Made by a program: the position numbers and the translations under genes | Assembly (NCBI GenBank): GCA_963969595.1 | Contig: OZ018412.1 | Span: 6,264,501 to 6,328,500 of the forward strand | Direction: 5' to 3' | Length of the DNA stretch: 64,000 bases | Source of the DNA: Neckera pumila | Taxonomy: Eukaryota; Streptophyta; Bryopsida; Hypnales; Neckeraceae | Part shown: one piece after another, positions 33,610 to 45,166 of the stretch | How the letters are laid out: every line of letters starts with the position of its first letter | How positions within the stretch are numbered: position 1 is the stretch's first letter | The notes under the pieces: generated by a model | Databases searched by the model: none | What the model was told of the DNA's origin: nothing | The model's input: only the letters and a program-made list of their open reading frames with translations

Positions 33610-34525
33610 TTAACCCCTAAAAGATCGTTGTCCCATCAAGGAACAAATAGGATTTTGGGCAGGTACCTACGAGCTAAATTTTTGTCGTGATTTTTTGAAA
33701 CTTTTTTTGAAGATAGAAGAACTGATAAGCTTTGTGGGAATATAATTTTTTTCACAATCAATGCCAAGAGCAAGAGTTATACGAAATAAGTTCAAAACAA
33801 GGGACGGGGGGCAGCAAATTTTTTTTGCAAAAGTTTGAATTTGATTATTTCTTTTTCCCTCATAGATTATATTTTTGTCTATTTGGAAAGCTTTGATTCA
33901 TTTCATTTGGATTTGTAATGAGGAAGTTATGGACATTCTTGTTTTTTGGGCAATTAGAGCATCTTTTTGAAAAAGATAATGTCTAGGATTCATTTCTGAA
34001 TGCCACTTTTGCAATTTTGCAATTTTTATTTTGTGCATGGTTAAGTTTACTTGCTAGACTAATCTCACCATTGGGATTAGTGCATTTTAATTTCATCTAA
34101 AAGATATTAAAATTTTAGATTTTCCTTCTATCTCGTATCTACATCTACTTAACAATTTTTTTAAGAAAGAAAATTAACTTTTTTAACTTTTTTTTCCCCT
34201 AGACTCTCAACTCAATTCTCCACTATAAAGATTTAAAGTTCAAAACTTTGTTGTGCAAAGATTTTAAGTTATAAATGTTCAAATTCAAAAATCCAATCCT
34301 ATAATGTGCAAAAAAACTTGTTTTTTCTAGTTTAAATGCAAAGATCTTGCAATCTGTGCGATCAAAACATTTGAAATTTTTTCCACACTTTTTTATATTG
34401 TTTAGGTGTAAGATCCTATGGTTAGATGAGAAAAAAAAACATTAAATTTTTTTTTTACTCTTTGCCATAATGGCAATTTTCAATGTTTTTTAGCAGAAAA
34501 AAGGCCTCGGTCCTTTAGGGATTAA
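33610..34525 (+). mobile_element. family A element, copy 5
   Basis: TTAA at 33610-33613, body opening CCCCTAAAAGATCGTTGTCC and ending GTCCTTTAGGGA, TTAA at 34522-34525; length about 908 bp. It keeps the block CTCACCATTGGGATTAGTG and the tail block GCAATCTGTGCGATCAAA. Confidence 0.75.
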
Positions 34526-35713
34526 AGGACAAGTGTTCGACATTTCCTGGCTATATATATGGATTCAAATAGCCCTCTACTAATGTGATCTTTAGAAAAT
34601 CATACTGAGTATCTAATTTCGTTAACTCTAAAAATTACAAATAAAATTGAAATGGATGTGTGTCCCTTTCTTCTTTCTATGAAAATTTGTTAGAAAATCC
34701 TTTGATTAGCATAGAAGACATCCAAAGGTTGGAACAAGCATTGTCACTGTCATTGTAAAGGTTAGGGTCAGGATTTTTTTTTTGAGCAAATTTTCACTGA
34801 AAAGTGATACAAATTTTTTTACAAGGAATATTTGGCAAGATATTCTTCCTTTTTCGGTGAATGAACTCTCAAAATGCTACCAAATCTGGAACAATATCGT
34901 TCTATTTTAGGTGAATGTGCATTGTTTTTTATGAATAAATAAATTTTCATCCATACATTGCAGGTTTCATCCAATTCCGGGGATGTAATAAGCTTCATCA
35001 CTCCACTGTTCATCACTTTCTGCACTGCCTAAAATAAATGAAAAAAAAATAAAACTGCTAGGGTTCGGACTAGGGTTTTGGGGTTTACAAAATTTCTGGA
35101 TGGATGAGGAGATGAAAAATGCAATTGGGGGTTCAGTTCGATTAGCCGAAGTGACAGAGCCACGGAGGTGTTCAGCTGCTCGTAACGATCCTCATCGTTA
35201 TCTAAAGCTGGAGCCACTTGCCATTTCCAAATGGGTTTCAGGTTGCCCTAATTTGTCAAGGATCATGGAACTCTTTCCTCTTCGCAACTCCAGGTACGAA
35301 CTTAGTTTGGTCGCACGGCAATTTTTCTCGTTTCTTTCATCACAATTGTGTCTGCAGTTTCTTTTGCAATCTCAAAAACGCCGACATTGATCTCCAAATC
35401 CATGATTCTCCTCATTTTGCATTCCTCCATTCCTTCTCTTCTAAAGCCAGGTTGAGGTGACGACGGACATTAAGCGCTTCAGTCCGCATTGTGTAACTCG
35501 TGGGTGCAGGAGTGCTCGTTGATTTCCCTTATCAGAATTTCTTGTTCCTCAGGCAGTAGGTCAGTGGCTGCGAAGTCGATGGTATGTTGGAGAGGTCTAA
35601 GAGGAACTGGGACTTATGCGGGCCGGCACAGAAGCTCCCTTTGACCTGCTGCAGCCTGCTTGATATCGTCTTCTCTTCTCTCTCCCTTGCCCATTGCTCT
35701 TCGCCTCTTCACC
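34526..35713. other. upstream region of the SPOUT methyltransferase gene
   Basis: About 34526-35060 is AT-rich with nothing recognised. From about 35060 the sequence becomes GC-richer, with two telo-box-like CTAGGGTT motifs near 35060-35080. The probable promoter and 5' UTR, possibly with an intron, lie here. Short ORFs on both strands (for example 35100-35390) show no domain and were not called. Confidence 0.4.
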
Positions 35714-37324
35714 ATGATGAAATCCGTTTCTCTTCTTAAACCCTCCTTGAACCCTAAGAATTTGATGCAGTGCTCGGACTGTTGCGTTGCTCATCGGTGT
35801 TTAAGCAACAATCTCTCTTCCTTTCTTTTGGCTAAGCCTGGTCCCGTTTCGCGACCGAACTTTCGTCTTGTCCCTCACGCGCAAGCCAGTGGAAGCGGCC
35901 GAACCGTTTGGGACGAAGCCGCGGAGGAGTTTTTTCGTGCCAAGGGACAGAAGCCTGCCGTCAAAGAGTCGAGTACAAGAGAGAAGGGCAGGGAGAAACC
36001 TTATGGTAGGGCTCCAGCTAATAAGACATCAGATGATGGTGATGTAAGGTCCGGGAGGCGAGAATGGGGTGAAAAAGACAGAGATGTGAGAAAGAATGCA
36101 GATAATAGAACCTTTGGGAATGGTTCTCCGTCAGGGTCGCAGTACCAGAAGGCTGTAAGCTTTGCAGGCAGAGAATGGGGCGATACGAATGACGAAGGGC
36201 GCAGGGGTCGGGAAGGAGGTCGCACTACCTCAACAGGGAGGAGTACTGCACGCTCAAGCAAAGCACCTTGGAGCAATAATTCAGCAGCGCGGTCGAGTAA
36301 ACCTTCCTGGGGCAACACTTCGGCACCGAATGGATACAGAAGTGACAGAGGGGGTGGATATGGCGGCGAGAGACGCAGGGAGCGTAACGGTGATGATGAG
36401 GGAGACGAGGAGGCGATGGATTCGGAAGACTGGCCCAAGAGAGAGACCTCGAATTGGAGGCTGGAAGGAGAGGCTCTATACGGGGTTGCACCTATTAGGG
36501 CAGCTCTTTTGGCCGAGCGGCGCCAGCTTTTCACCTTGTACGTGCAGGAGAGTCTTGTTGAGAATGTTACAACTGGGAAACGGAAAGATCAGCAGGCAGT
36601 GAGCTGGATTCTCAACAGAGCTCACAATCTAGAGATGAAGGTGGAGACGGTGTCGAAGCAACAACTGAACCTGCTGGTGGACAACAGACCTCATCAGGGT
36701 TTGGTTTTGGATGCTTCGCCTCTGGAGTTGGTCCCTTGCGAATATCTTGAGAGAGTAGATAACCAGGAGTGGAGCTGTCCAGTGTGGGTTGCCTTAGACG
36801 AAGTCATCGACCCTCAGAATTTCGGAGCGATACTACGGTCATGTCATTACTTGGGTGCCACAGGGGTGATTGTTTGTGCCAAAAACTCGGCACCGTTGAG
36901 TGGGGTGGTGAGCAAGGCAAGCGCTGGGGCCTTGGAGGTCATGGAGATTCAATCTTGCCGGAATATGATGAAATTTCTCGATACGTCCGTACTCAATGGG
37001 TGGAGGGCAGTGGGCGCTTCCTCCGAGCCAAGGGCGCTTCCAATCCAGGAACTGGAGTCCGGTTTGCCAACAATTCTAGTGCTAGGGAATGAGGGCCGCG
37101 GGTTACGTACCAACGTTAAGCGATCCTGTACAAAATTAGTCTCCATTAGGGGTTTTGGCTCTGCTGGAAATTCACCACCAGTGCAAGAGCTCGACGCTGA
37201 TCTGAGTGAAGTTAGGGCTTTTGGATCGGAATTACAGGCGGCAGCGGAGGCGGTAGATAGTCTGAATGTTAGTGTTGCAGCGGGTATTTTGCTGCATGAC
37301 TTACTCTCACGCTCATATGACTAA
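35714..37324 (+). CDS. TrmH/SpoU-type rRNA 2'-O-methyltransferase, organellar (MRM1-like)
   Basis: SPOUT-fold enzymes of this family methylate ribose 2'-OH in rRNA or tRNA using S-adenosylmethionine. The ATG at 35714 gives 536 residues; upstream the frame is open only from a non-ATG codon. The N terminus is basic, rich in Ser and Leu and lacks acids, so it is a likely plastid or mitochondrial transit peptide. Residues about 70-245 are a low-complexity Arg/Gly/Ser-rich linker. The substrate-binding domain starts near LEGEALYGVAPIRAAL (about 256). The catalytic SPOUT motifs are complete: DPQNFGAILRS with Asn369 and Arg375, LGNEGRG with Asn459 and Glu460, and SLNVSVAAGILL with Asn518. The gene is intronless. 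It resembles plant and mitochondrial MRM1/Trm3-like proteins; whether the target is plastid or mitochondrial rRNA cannot be seen. Confidence 0.9.
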   Translation: MMKSVSLLKPSLNPKNLMQCSDCCVAHRCLSNNLSSFLLAKPGPVSRPNFRLVPHAQASGSGRTVWDEAAEEFFRAKGQKPAVKESSTREKGREKPYGRAPANKTSDDGDVRSGRREWGEKDRDVRKNADNRTFGNGSPSGSQYQKAVSFAGREWGDTNDEGRRGREGGRTTSTGRSTARSSKAPWSNNSAARSSKPSWGNTSAPNGYRSDRGGGYGGERRRERNGDDEGDEEAMDSEDWPKRETSNWRLEGEALYGVAPIRAALLAERRQLFTLYVQESLVENVTTGKRKDQQAVSWILNRAHNLEMKVETVSKQQLNLLVDNRPHQGLVLDASPLELVPCEYLERVDNQEWSCPVWVALDEVIDPQNFGAILRSCHYLGATGVIVCAKNSAPLSGVVSKASAGALEVMEIQSCRNMMKFLDTSVLNGWRAVGASSEPRALPIQELESGLPTILVLGNEGRGLRTNVKRSCTKLVSIRGFGSAGNSPPVQELDADLSEVRAFGSELQAAAEAVDSLNVSVAAGILLHDLLSRSYD

Positions 37325-37934
37325 AGGATGCCGGCTGTTTTGGCCGAGTGAAGTAATCCTCAAGAATAATTTTTCTATGCTCTCATATTCGATTTTTATC
37401 CGTTTCACCATTGTTCGTATGATTTTTCAAGTTTTGTTCATGTCTGCTGTGTCTTCCAGCTGCTGAGTTATTTTCATCCAGCTGGTTGCAGGATCTCTTG
37501 AATTCCCTTATCTAACAAATTTTATGAGAAGCGTAACCATCATTAACTTAACTTACCTGTTGCTGAAGTTTTGATGAACATTGCTCTTGTGATGTGATTG
37601 CTTGGTTCAGAAATTGCGTACGGAATGCGTAGTCAGTGACTGGTTGATGTAGAGCTTCCACTTGGTCATTGCTTTGGATACTTCCTCACAAATTTCTGAA
37701 TGTTTATAACAAAAGTGCATTGTTTTTGTGAGCTGCGCTTTCACATAAACAGCGCAGCTATCGAACCGGTATTGATCACATACTCTTAACCCCAAAACCT
37801 TTGTGGTAGGACCAGGGTATGACTCAGGCAGAAATTGTCAAAACGGAGCATAAATGAAGAAAATCTTTGAATTCAGTCATCTGTACTAGTGTGCCCTGTG
37901 CTGCTGCCACAGTTGAAATAATAGTAAGTGTAAT
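37325..37934. other. 3' flank of the SPOUT methyltransferase gene
   Basis: It holds the presumed 3' UTR. No other gene or repeat is recognised. Confidence 0.4.
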
Positions 37935-38372
37935 TTTCTAATTTTTAAATTTCATAAAAAACTTGATAATTAAATAACTTTCACACCATAGGTCCAAATG
38001 TCACAAACCAAAGCCCGTGCACCCCTCCTCACAAAGCGCTTTCCAATGGTACCAAGAAAGAGATACACAGTCCAAGAGATCTCACCGTAACAAACAAAAC
38101 AAAACAAGCAAACAAAGAGTCTAACTTCAAGTATGGACTAGTGTTGCCATTGCCACAACCAAAACAAAAGTAAAAGCAATTTCTAATTTTTAACTCATAT
38201 AAAAACTTTGCAATTTGATAACTTTCACGCCGTAGGTCCGAATGCCACAAAACCAAGCCTGTGCACCCCTCCTCGCCCAAGGCTTTCTGAAGGTACCAAG
38301 CACGTGGCTGGAGGGACACAGGGTCCGGGAGATCTCAACAAAACAAAACAAAACAAACAAACAAATTTAAGG
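37935..38372 (+). repeat. two tandem copies of a ~200-bp repeat
   Basis: About 37935-38130 and 38187-38372 are related. Both run TAATTTTTAA, ATAACTTTCAC, TAGGTCC.AATG.CACAAA, GTGCACCCCTCCTC, GGTACCAAG, GAGATCTCA and end in an A/C-rich tract (AAACAAAACAAAACAA and similar). No coding content. Confidence 0.8.
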
Positions 38373-38532
38373 TATGTATTTCTAATAGAGAACTATGGGA
38401 ATGTGTAAGTGTTTTAGAAACTTCAACTACGTAGATCGTAAACATGTCCCCAAAACAAATTATTCTCCTTCATCCATTCAAACTATTGTAAATTATTGTG
38501 TCAATTCACATTCTTGCAATATAGTTTATGAA

Positions 38533-39453
38533 ACCCGAAAGTCCCATTGTCCCTACAAGGGACAAAATGGATTTTGGATGGGCTCCCGTGGTCTCAATTT
38601 TTGGCGTGGTTTTCTGAAATGTTTTTTTTAAGATAGAAAAACACATTAGCTTTTGGAAAATATAATTTTTATATCAATCAATGATTGAGAGCAAACGCTA
38701 TGCCATCCTAAGCATAAATTTCAACTTGTTGGGTAGGAAAAGAAATCTATAAAAACTAGAAATTAAAATTTTAAAGATTTGTCTCATATAAATTATATTT
38801 TTCTTCTTGTAAATGGAAAGCTTTGATTTATTCTATTTGGATTAGTGATGTGAAAGTTATGGAGCTTCTTATTTTGTGGGCAATTATAACAAATTCTTGA
38901 GAAAATAACTTATTGGATTTATTTTTGAAGTCAATTTTCACAATTTAAAAAAATTCTACGAGGTTTATTATTCTTGTTAGAACATTCTCACCATTGAGAT
39001 TAGCGTGTTTCAATTTCATCTTTGAGCTATTAGCAATTTATCTTTTCTATTAATCTCGTATCTACTTCTATTTAATAAATTTTTAAAGAATGAAAATCAA
39101 GTTGTTTTTTGAATTATTTTTTTTCAGACTCTCAATTCAATTCTTCAATATTAAAAAAATTCTATTTTAAATTTGTAGTAAAAAATTTATAAGTTAAGAA
39201 GATTCAAAGTCTTATAATCTAGGAACTCAATATGCAAAAAAAATTGCTTTTTTCACTTGAAACATGCAATGTATATGTTCAGAGTTTCTTGAATGTCTTG
39301 AATAAATTCTCATACTAGTTTTTATTTTTGCAAAATCTAAGCTTTTTTTAATGCAAAAAAAAACAATTTTAAAACTGTTTTAGTCTTTGCAATAGAAATG
39401 GCAATTTTGAGGGTTTTTGGATGAAGAAAAGGCCTTAGAACTTTAGGGATTAA
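38533..39453 (+). mobile_element. family A element, copy 6
   Basis: The left end is decayed (AAACCCGAAAGTCCCATTG), with the hairpin TTGTCCCTACAAGGGACAA kept. The right end reads GAACTTTAGGGATTAA, with TTAA at 39450-39453. It is about 917 bp and non-coding. Confidence 0.7.
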
Positions 39454-39870
39454 ATTTTTTTTTCCAAATATTCTTGTTATAGTTTAGCTAGTCATAGATT
39501 GATTCACTTCAGAAGCAGCTTTATACGTCCAAAATTTGAATTGCTTTAGAGTTTATTTGATCTTATAGGCAGTTGAAAGAAGAATCTATATCTTCTTACT
39601 TGTATATTTTGGACATCATATAGACAAATATAGATTTTCATAAAGTTGACCATTAGTATACTTCAAATTGATCCTAGGCTCTTTTGGTCAAACATTATAC
39701 CATTTAGAGCATTTTAATCTATGCAGGGAAGCTCACCAATGTCAAGATACTATGTTACATTTTTTGAGAGTGGATAATATATTTACACATCCATACAACT
39801 CGTTACATATCGTTACATAGCTTCCAACCGATTACAAGATTCCTTGTATGCAAAAGCTAATTCCAAAATA
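39454..39870. other. AT-rich spacer without a recognised gene
   Basis: Nothing is supported here. Confidence 0.4.
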
Positions 39871-40129
39871 AAATTAATTGCTAAAATCCTTTTGTCCCTT
39901 TGGGAACCAAAACAAGATTTTGGATAGGCTCCTATGGTCTCAATATTTGTTGTAATTTCAAAAAGAAATTGAAAAGATAGCTAAAATATATTAGCTTTCT
40001 AGGAATATTATTTTTATTTCAATGCTCAAGGGAAAAACTTATGGTACAATAAGCCCAAAATTTAGTCTTGGCAGGCAAAAATCCCTCAAAATAAATTCAA
40101 ATTTAATTTTACCTTTTTTTTATAGATTG

Positions 40130-40185
<56 letters not shown>

Positions 40186-40490
40186 TTTGATTCATTCCAT
40201 TTGAATTAATGATGTGAAAGGTATAGACAATCTTGTTTTCTGGGCAAAAAGAGCATCCATTCATGAAAATATCATTTATACTATTCATTTTTGAATTCAA
40301 TTTTTCCAATTTTTCCAATAAAAATTCACAAGGTTCAAATCTCTTGCAAGAACAATCTTAGTGTTGGGATTCAATTTGATCTTAGAGCTATTAATGGTTT
40401 AGTCTTCCCTTCAATCTTGAATCTAAATCTATTTAACAATTTTTGAGTGAGTGAAAAGTAAGTGCTTTCTTTTTGAATTTTTTTTCCCCA
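39871..40490 (+). mobile_element. family A element, copy 7 (truncated, with TA microsatellite)
   Basis: It follows family A from TTTTGTCCCTTTGGGAACC through GATTTTGGATAGGCTCC to CTATTTAACAATTTTTGAG, then is lost. A pure TA run at about 40134-40181 occupies the place where other copies have a short TATA-rich stretch after TAGATT. Confidence 0.65.
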
Positions 40491-41020
40491 TCTAACCATA
40501 AATGTTTTATATTTTTTGGAATTTAATTTTGTGTTACTACCTCTATTTCTAAAAAGACCTGTGTATTCCTTTGTGAAAACACAAAATGAAACATGGATTT
40601 TTTCCAAAAACAAAAGATATTTAAGGAAGAAACTTTAAAATTAGAATGACATACAAAGTATTCACACATGGACTTAGCAAGTGTTCTTTGCAATGATGGT
40701 ACATGAATTTTTCAGTAGGTATTCAAACCATCGTTTCTTCATAACCGCCAAACCTACGTGATTGCAGAGCTGGTAAGGATTACAAACAATTTTACTACAG
40801 AAAAATTAAAAGACTATTCATTACTCTCTGACATTGCTTGTTGTTAGAACATATGTTAGAATCTTCCAATTTTGTAGATTCTTGAGCACTAGCAATGGTC
40901 TTTCATAATGCAAGGAGATATAGGCCAAATACTTAATTTTTGCTAAAATGGATTCAATGAACTACTTCACTGGCTTCAAAAGCCATCCATGATTTGTATT
41001 TAAAATTGAGAAGACAACCT

Positions 41021-41023
<3 letters not shown>
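40491..41023. other. AT-rich stretch without a recognised gene
   Basis: Nothing is supported here. Confidence 0.4.

Positions 41024-41064
<41 letters not shown>
41024..41064. repeat. TA microsatellite
   Basis: About 20 uninterrupted TA units. Confidence 0.95.
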
Positions 41065-41067
<3 letters not shown>

Positions 41068-41117
41068 GTGCTAGGAGGTAGAACAAACAATATTGAATAT
41101 GTAAATTAGAATTATAG

Positions 41118-41541
41118 GAGCTAAACTGCTCATAGTTAAGTTGAAAGTAAGAATTACATTTGAAATAGAAATTTAGACCTCATTTAAGCATAGTAGGATG
41201 ATTTTTTTCAAAGAACTTAAACCTAAAAAAAGTTGGAAAATCCAATTAAAATTCATATCCAAAAACATATTTGGTATTTTGAGCCTCCAATCAAAAGTTA
41301 CAATTAAATTTCAGAGAAGGATTGGAAGAAATATTTTCTTTGACATTTTCAAACATCCTCTCTAAATTTTGTCCATAACTATTGATTGGAGTCTCAAATT
41401 TACAAACGGATTTGGAGAAGAAATTTAGCTAAATTTTTCTTAGTTTGAATTTTTGAATTTTTTATTTTATTATGTCTAAATGAGGTCTAAAAATCTACTT
41501 TGAACCTAATTCCTATGTTTTGACTATAAGCAGTCAAACTC
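41118..41541. mobile_element. foldback MITE with ~200-bp inverted arms
   Basis: The two halves are imperfect inverse copies. GAGCTAAACTGCTCATAG on the left pairs with CTATAAGCAGTCAAACTC on the right. TTTAGACCTCATTTAAGC pairs with GTCTAAATGAGGTCTAAA. The inner blocks GAGCCTCCAATCAAAAGTTA and AACTATTGATTGGAGTCTC also pair. No ORF is present and the target duplication is unclear, so the superfamily is unknown. Confidence 0.75.
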
Positions 41542-42764
41542 TCATCTTCACATTATTCCATATCCTTTGAAGATTCATGATGGAAAATGAATTTCATTAA
41601 AAAAATGACGTCCCCACCTATTGTTTCCATGAGTGTCAATGAAGCATTCTCTTCACTTTGACATCAAATTTTTTTTTAATGGCAAATGGTCAAATGACAT
41701 GGTATTGAAGCTTTCTTTATTCTTCATAATGTGTGGATGAATTTTATAGATGAGGAATTTAGAAAGGAACAAGTAGCCTTTGTGATGACTATTGAATGTT
41801 ATGCCCCATGTCTGAACAACTTATAACTTAAGATGACCCTATTTATGTTGAACCAATGCCAAGCCAACTCAAAACAAATGAATCCTTGGCAAGATACCTT
41901 TCTGTCTGTGTCAGAGGTACAATAGAACCTCTCTTACTGCATATATTTTGATGCATAATATGCAACAAGAGAGTTAGTGGGTAGGTCCAATTTTGTATTA
42001 GGGTTTATAGAAAGGAGTGTAGTTAGAGGCCACATTAGCTACATTAGGTGCTATTATTATACTTGTACAACCTTTATAAAACCTTTCTTAGTGCAAAGTC
42101 CCAATACTAAGCAGTAAAAAACATGTTTTAAGGTAGCTGCATCTAAAATCACTCAGTTAAGCTGTGTGGCATGATCACTATGCTGTAGAAAATGAACAAC
42201 AAATTTTGTATATAAATGAAGGACTGTGAATCAAAATGCAAGTGGTTCCAAAATTTTTGGATGCATTGTGAATTAGTTACAAATTTTCAAAGATGCAAGG
42301 TGTAGGGTGCTAAAAGTGTTATGTAGGTCATGCCAAAATAGATTTGATGCACATGGAGAAATGACATAGACAAAAGTTTAAATCAAGAACAAGTAAACCC
42401 AAAATGGACCACTTGTGCGGTTGCCACTTCTACAATGCTATTAATAGAACTACACACAACTCAAAATGGACCTTAACTTCAATTGACAATTGTCCTTGTA
42501 ATGCACATTGTTTTGGGTATCCTTTGCGTTCATTTTCACTTCAAAAATAGGGGTCGCTTTGTAGGAGCGGTGTAGTTACCTTGTTGTATTATAATTTTAT
42601 GATTGCTGTTATCAAGGGCTAGGTGTGAATGTACCTATAGGTCACAAAAATTCTCCACCCCTGAAATGTTCACTTCTAATACATTGGCAAATGCAATTGG
42701 TACATTAAAGAAAGCAAAATGTGGGTCGTATTTGAAGTAGTGTTGGGAGTGTTTTGCGAAGGTA
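41542..42764. other. AT-rich stretch without a recognised gene
   Basis: Near 41929 a sequence CAATAGAACCTCTCTTAC resembles the pogo-like terminus at 18964, but no matching right end is clear. Nothing else is recognised. Confidence 0.4.
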
Positions 42765-42895
42765 AAGACCAGGGTGAATTTAAAAAAAAGACCCCCTATT
42801 TTGTGCTGTCTTTGTTCAATTGTTAATACCCCTCCTAGCTAATTTGGGTCCTCTGATTGCAAATATGAACTCAGAATTTGCAAAAAAAATCATGT
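42765..42895 (+). repeat. dispersed repeat F, copy 1
   Basis: It matches the inverse of about 54415-54550: CCTAGCTAATTTGGG, then GATTGCAAATATGAA, then TTTGCAAAAAAAA. The two copies lie in opposite orientation, about 11.5 kb apart. Confidence 0.75.
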
Positions 42896-43570
42896 GTCGC
42901 AAAGAAAACGATCCTGCGTTTTCCAGAATGGGGGGGGCAAAACGGCCTCCGCAAAACGCTCCCAACACGACAGTACTTTAGACACGACCGCAAAATGTGT
43001 CTCTGTGTTACAGAACTGGGAACCAGACACGTTGCCTGCATTCTGCAACTTGGCGACGTCTCCTGAGTCCGGACGCTGTCGGCGATCATGACACCTGCGT
43101 GTACGATCTCAAATCAACCCCAGAAATCACGACGCAGAAATCACGACGCAGAAATCGCGACTCAGAAATCGACCCAGAAATCATGGGTTCCTGCATTTGG
43201 AACGTCCGATTGCAGTAGATTTTTCCTTATTGCAGTAAACGTACTTCTGGAGTTCTGGCCTGCAGCTTATCACTCCACCTCTTGCACTGTGAGCCACTGT
43301 GAGCCACTGTGAGCCGATGAGCTCGACTCGCTTGGCCGGCTGGCTGGATTAAGGTACAGTAGCAGGCGTGCCGCCCATGCGTAATTGCGTAGTGTCCTGC
43401 GCAGCTTCGATGGCCTGAATCAGGCCAAGTGTCACCATAGCAGCAGGCATCTTCATGGGATGTTTCTGCAATTGCCACACAAACTGACCCGCCCGTCAGC
43501 ATCCGCAACGTGGCCCATTCTGCCCTTGCAGCTTGGCATATATAGTAAACAACAATTTTAGCATTATTCA
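42896..43570. repeat. short tandem repeats in a GC-richer stretch
   Basis: About 43120-43186 holds four to five units of CAGAAATCACGACG and variants (period 14). About 43290-43316 holds three units of CCACTGTGAG (period 10). Small ORFs overlapping these have repeat-driven composition and were not called. No gene is recognised. Confidence 0.7.
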
Positions 43571-44010
43571 AACTTGACCATCTATTCAGACATATCGAAG
43601 CTCAAATATTGTCCCAATTCAGTTCTCTTGGCTTGATTTGGAGTATTTTTGTCTTGTAGCTCAAATGGTCGCTTGATTTGGAGTGACATTCATATTGGCT
43701 CCAATTGTGCGTGCGAGTTTATGTTTGGTTTGGAGTGATTTAACGATCTTTGCTAGGCATTGCAACTATACAGTCACTGGCTTTTCAATCAAGTCGAGGC
43801 TCAAAGTGCCTTAGTTTTCACTAGATTTGGGGTGGTTTAGTTTAGCTCCAATTGCGCGAAGTGTTCGCTTGATTCGGAGTGTTTTTTTCGATCTTTGCTA
43901 GACTTGCAAACTCGACCGCCTCTTCAATCACATCGAAGCTGAAATTGACCCAGTTTTGGCTTGATTTGGAGTAATATATCTTAGTTCCCATTGTGTGCGA
44001 GTTTTTGAAG
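43571..44010 (+). repeat. degenerate tandem repeat upstream of the Gly/Tyr-rich gene
   Basis: About two and a half units of 140-200 bp. Each has TCGAAGCTC or TCGAGGCTC, a GGCTTGATTTGGAGT block, GCTCCAATTG.GCG, and in two units CGATCTTTGCTAG followed by GCAA. The array ends about 40 bp before the ATG, so it may form the promoter or 5' UTR. Confidence 0.7.
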
Positions 44011-44048
44011 AGTTTTCTCTTTGTTAAAGAAGTTCGGAGCATTCAAAG

Positions 44049-45166
44049 ATGGCGTACTACGGGCCTGGTGATCGCGTAGGTGGGTACCCTATAGGTGCAG
44101 AATTGGGAGAGGGTGGACCAAGTGGTTACCGACCTGGTGGAGGTTATGTCCCACAGGGATATGGCGTTCCCAGCTATGAATACGAACGTGAAAGGCCTCT
44201 TGGTGGAGCTTACGTCGGCGGTGCACCAGAGTATTATGGCGCTGAACGGTACGTGCTCGCTCATCATCATCATCATCATCTGTGTGCTCTTGTTCATGCT
44301 TCCGTTCGATTGAAAGTGGTCGCTGAGATGCTGTTATTGATGTTGCAGGCCTGGGGGATACGGATATGAAAGAGAAAGATATGGCAGGGAAGGATATGGA
44401 AGGGAAGGACTTATGAGGGAAGGATATGGTCCAAGTGGGTATGATCAAGGTTATCCTCGACAACCGCAAATTTTAGTGCAGCCACCTGTTGAGTATGTTG
44501 AAGCTCGGCCTTCAGACCTGGGAACGGGATTACGAGACACAGGCAAGGTTTCACGCCATCATCCTACTGACTATGGCGCTGGATTTGGGAGACCGGAAGT
44601 TGCTGGATATGCTCCACCCGAGGTTGCTGGCTATGGGAGGCCTGAGGCTGCTGGCTTTGGCGGCGCTCCAGGCTATGGGGCAGGAATGGACGAGGAAGTA
44701 AGTTACACTGCAAATTCTCTTTCAGATTCTCTTATTGACTCATTTTCAATTAGGCTATGCCGCTTAGTTCCGGGGAAACGGAAGCTTTCAGTCCTCACAA
44801 CTGTTCGATTGCGTTGTTTAAATCCTGTTTCTGAAGAGTGTTCTTAAGCTCTATGTTAGATTTGTTGCGGAATTAGAATCCGGAGTATATTCCGTTTATC
44901 CATGAAAGAGAGCTGAAGTTTTATGATTGCTGATTGCACTAACGAGGTGCTGATACATGTCTGTGAATTGGTGTCTGAAGGATGAGGTGAAGCGACTTAA
45001 GAAAGAGCTTGAGCATGAAAGGAAGGAGAAGCACGAACTTGAGGTAGCGGCAGCTGCGGCAGCTGGATATGGAATGCTTGAGCGCCACCAAAAGAAAGAC
45101 GCATCGGACGATGACTTTGAACCGAAAAAGGAGAAGAAACGTCATCACTTTTTTAGCCGTGACTAG
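44049..45166 (+). CDS. Gly/Tyr-rich protein with C-terminal coiled coil, unknown function
   Basis: I join three exons: 44049-44248, 44349-44697 and 44981-45166. The introns are GT/AG and the phases give 244 residues in one frame. Residues about 1-180 are low-complexity, rich in Gly, Tyr, Pro, Arg and Glu, with repeats such as REGYGREG and several PEVAGYG-type units. Residues about 184-205 (DEVKRLKKELEHERKEKHEL) should form a short charged coiled coil, followed by an Ala run and a basic tail ending HHFFSRD. There is no signal peptide or membrane segment. I do not recognise a family. The composition suggests a disordered, possibly condensate-forming or RNA-associated protein, but that is inference. 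Intron 1 is only 100 bp and includes an (ATC)n run. Confidence 0.75.

Noticed and set aside
28020..34500. Remnant of a large DNA virus, suggested by AT-richness and an ELOF1-like gene
   Set aside because: No capsid, packaging ATPase, polymerase or other viral hallmark is seen, and the surrounding DNA is explained by TTAA elements.
35029..35390. Small ORFs on both strands before the SPOUT gene
   Set aside because: No domain; the region is better explained as promoter and 5' UTR.
41929..42130. Second pogo-like element
   Set aside because: The left end resembles CAGTAGAACCTCTCT, but no matching right end with TA could be fixed.
43227..43571. Minus-strand ORF of 114 codons
   Set aside because: Overlaps short tandem repeats and has no domain.
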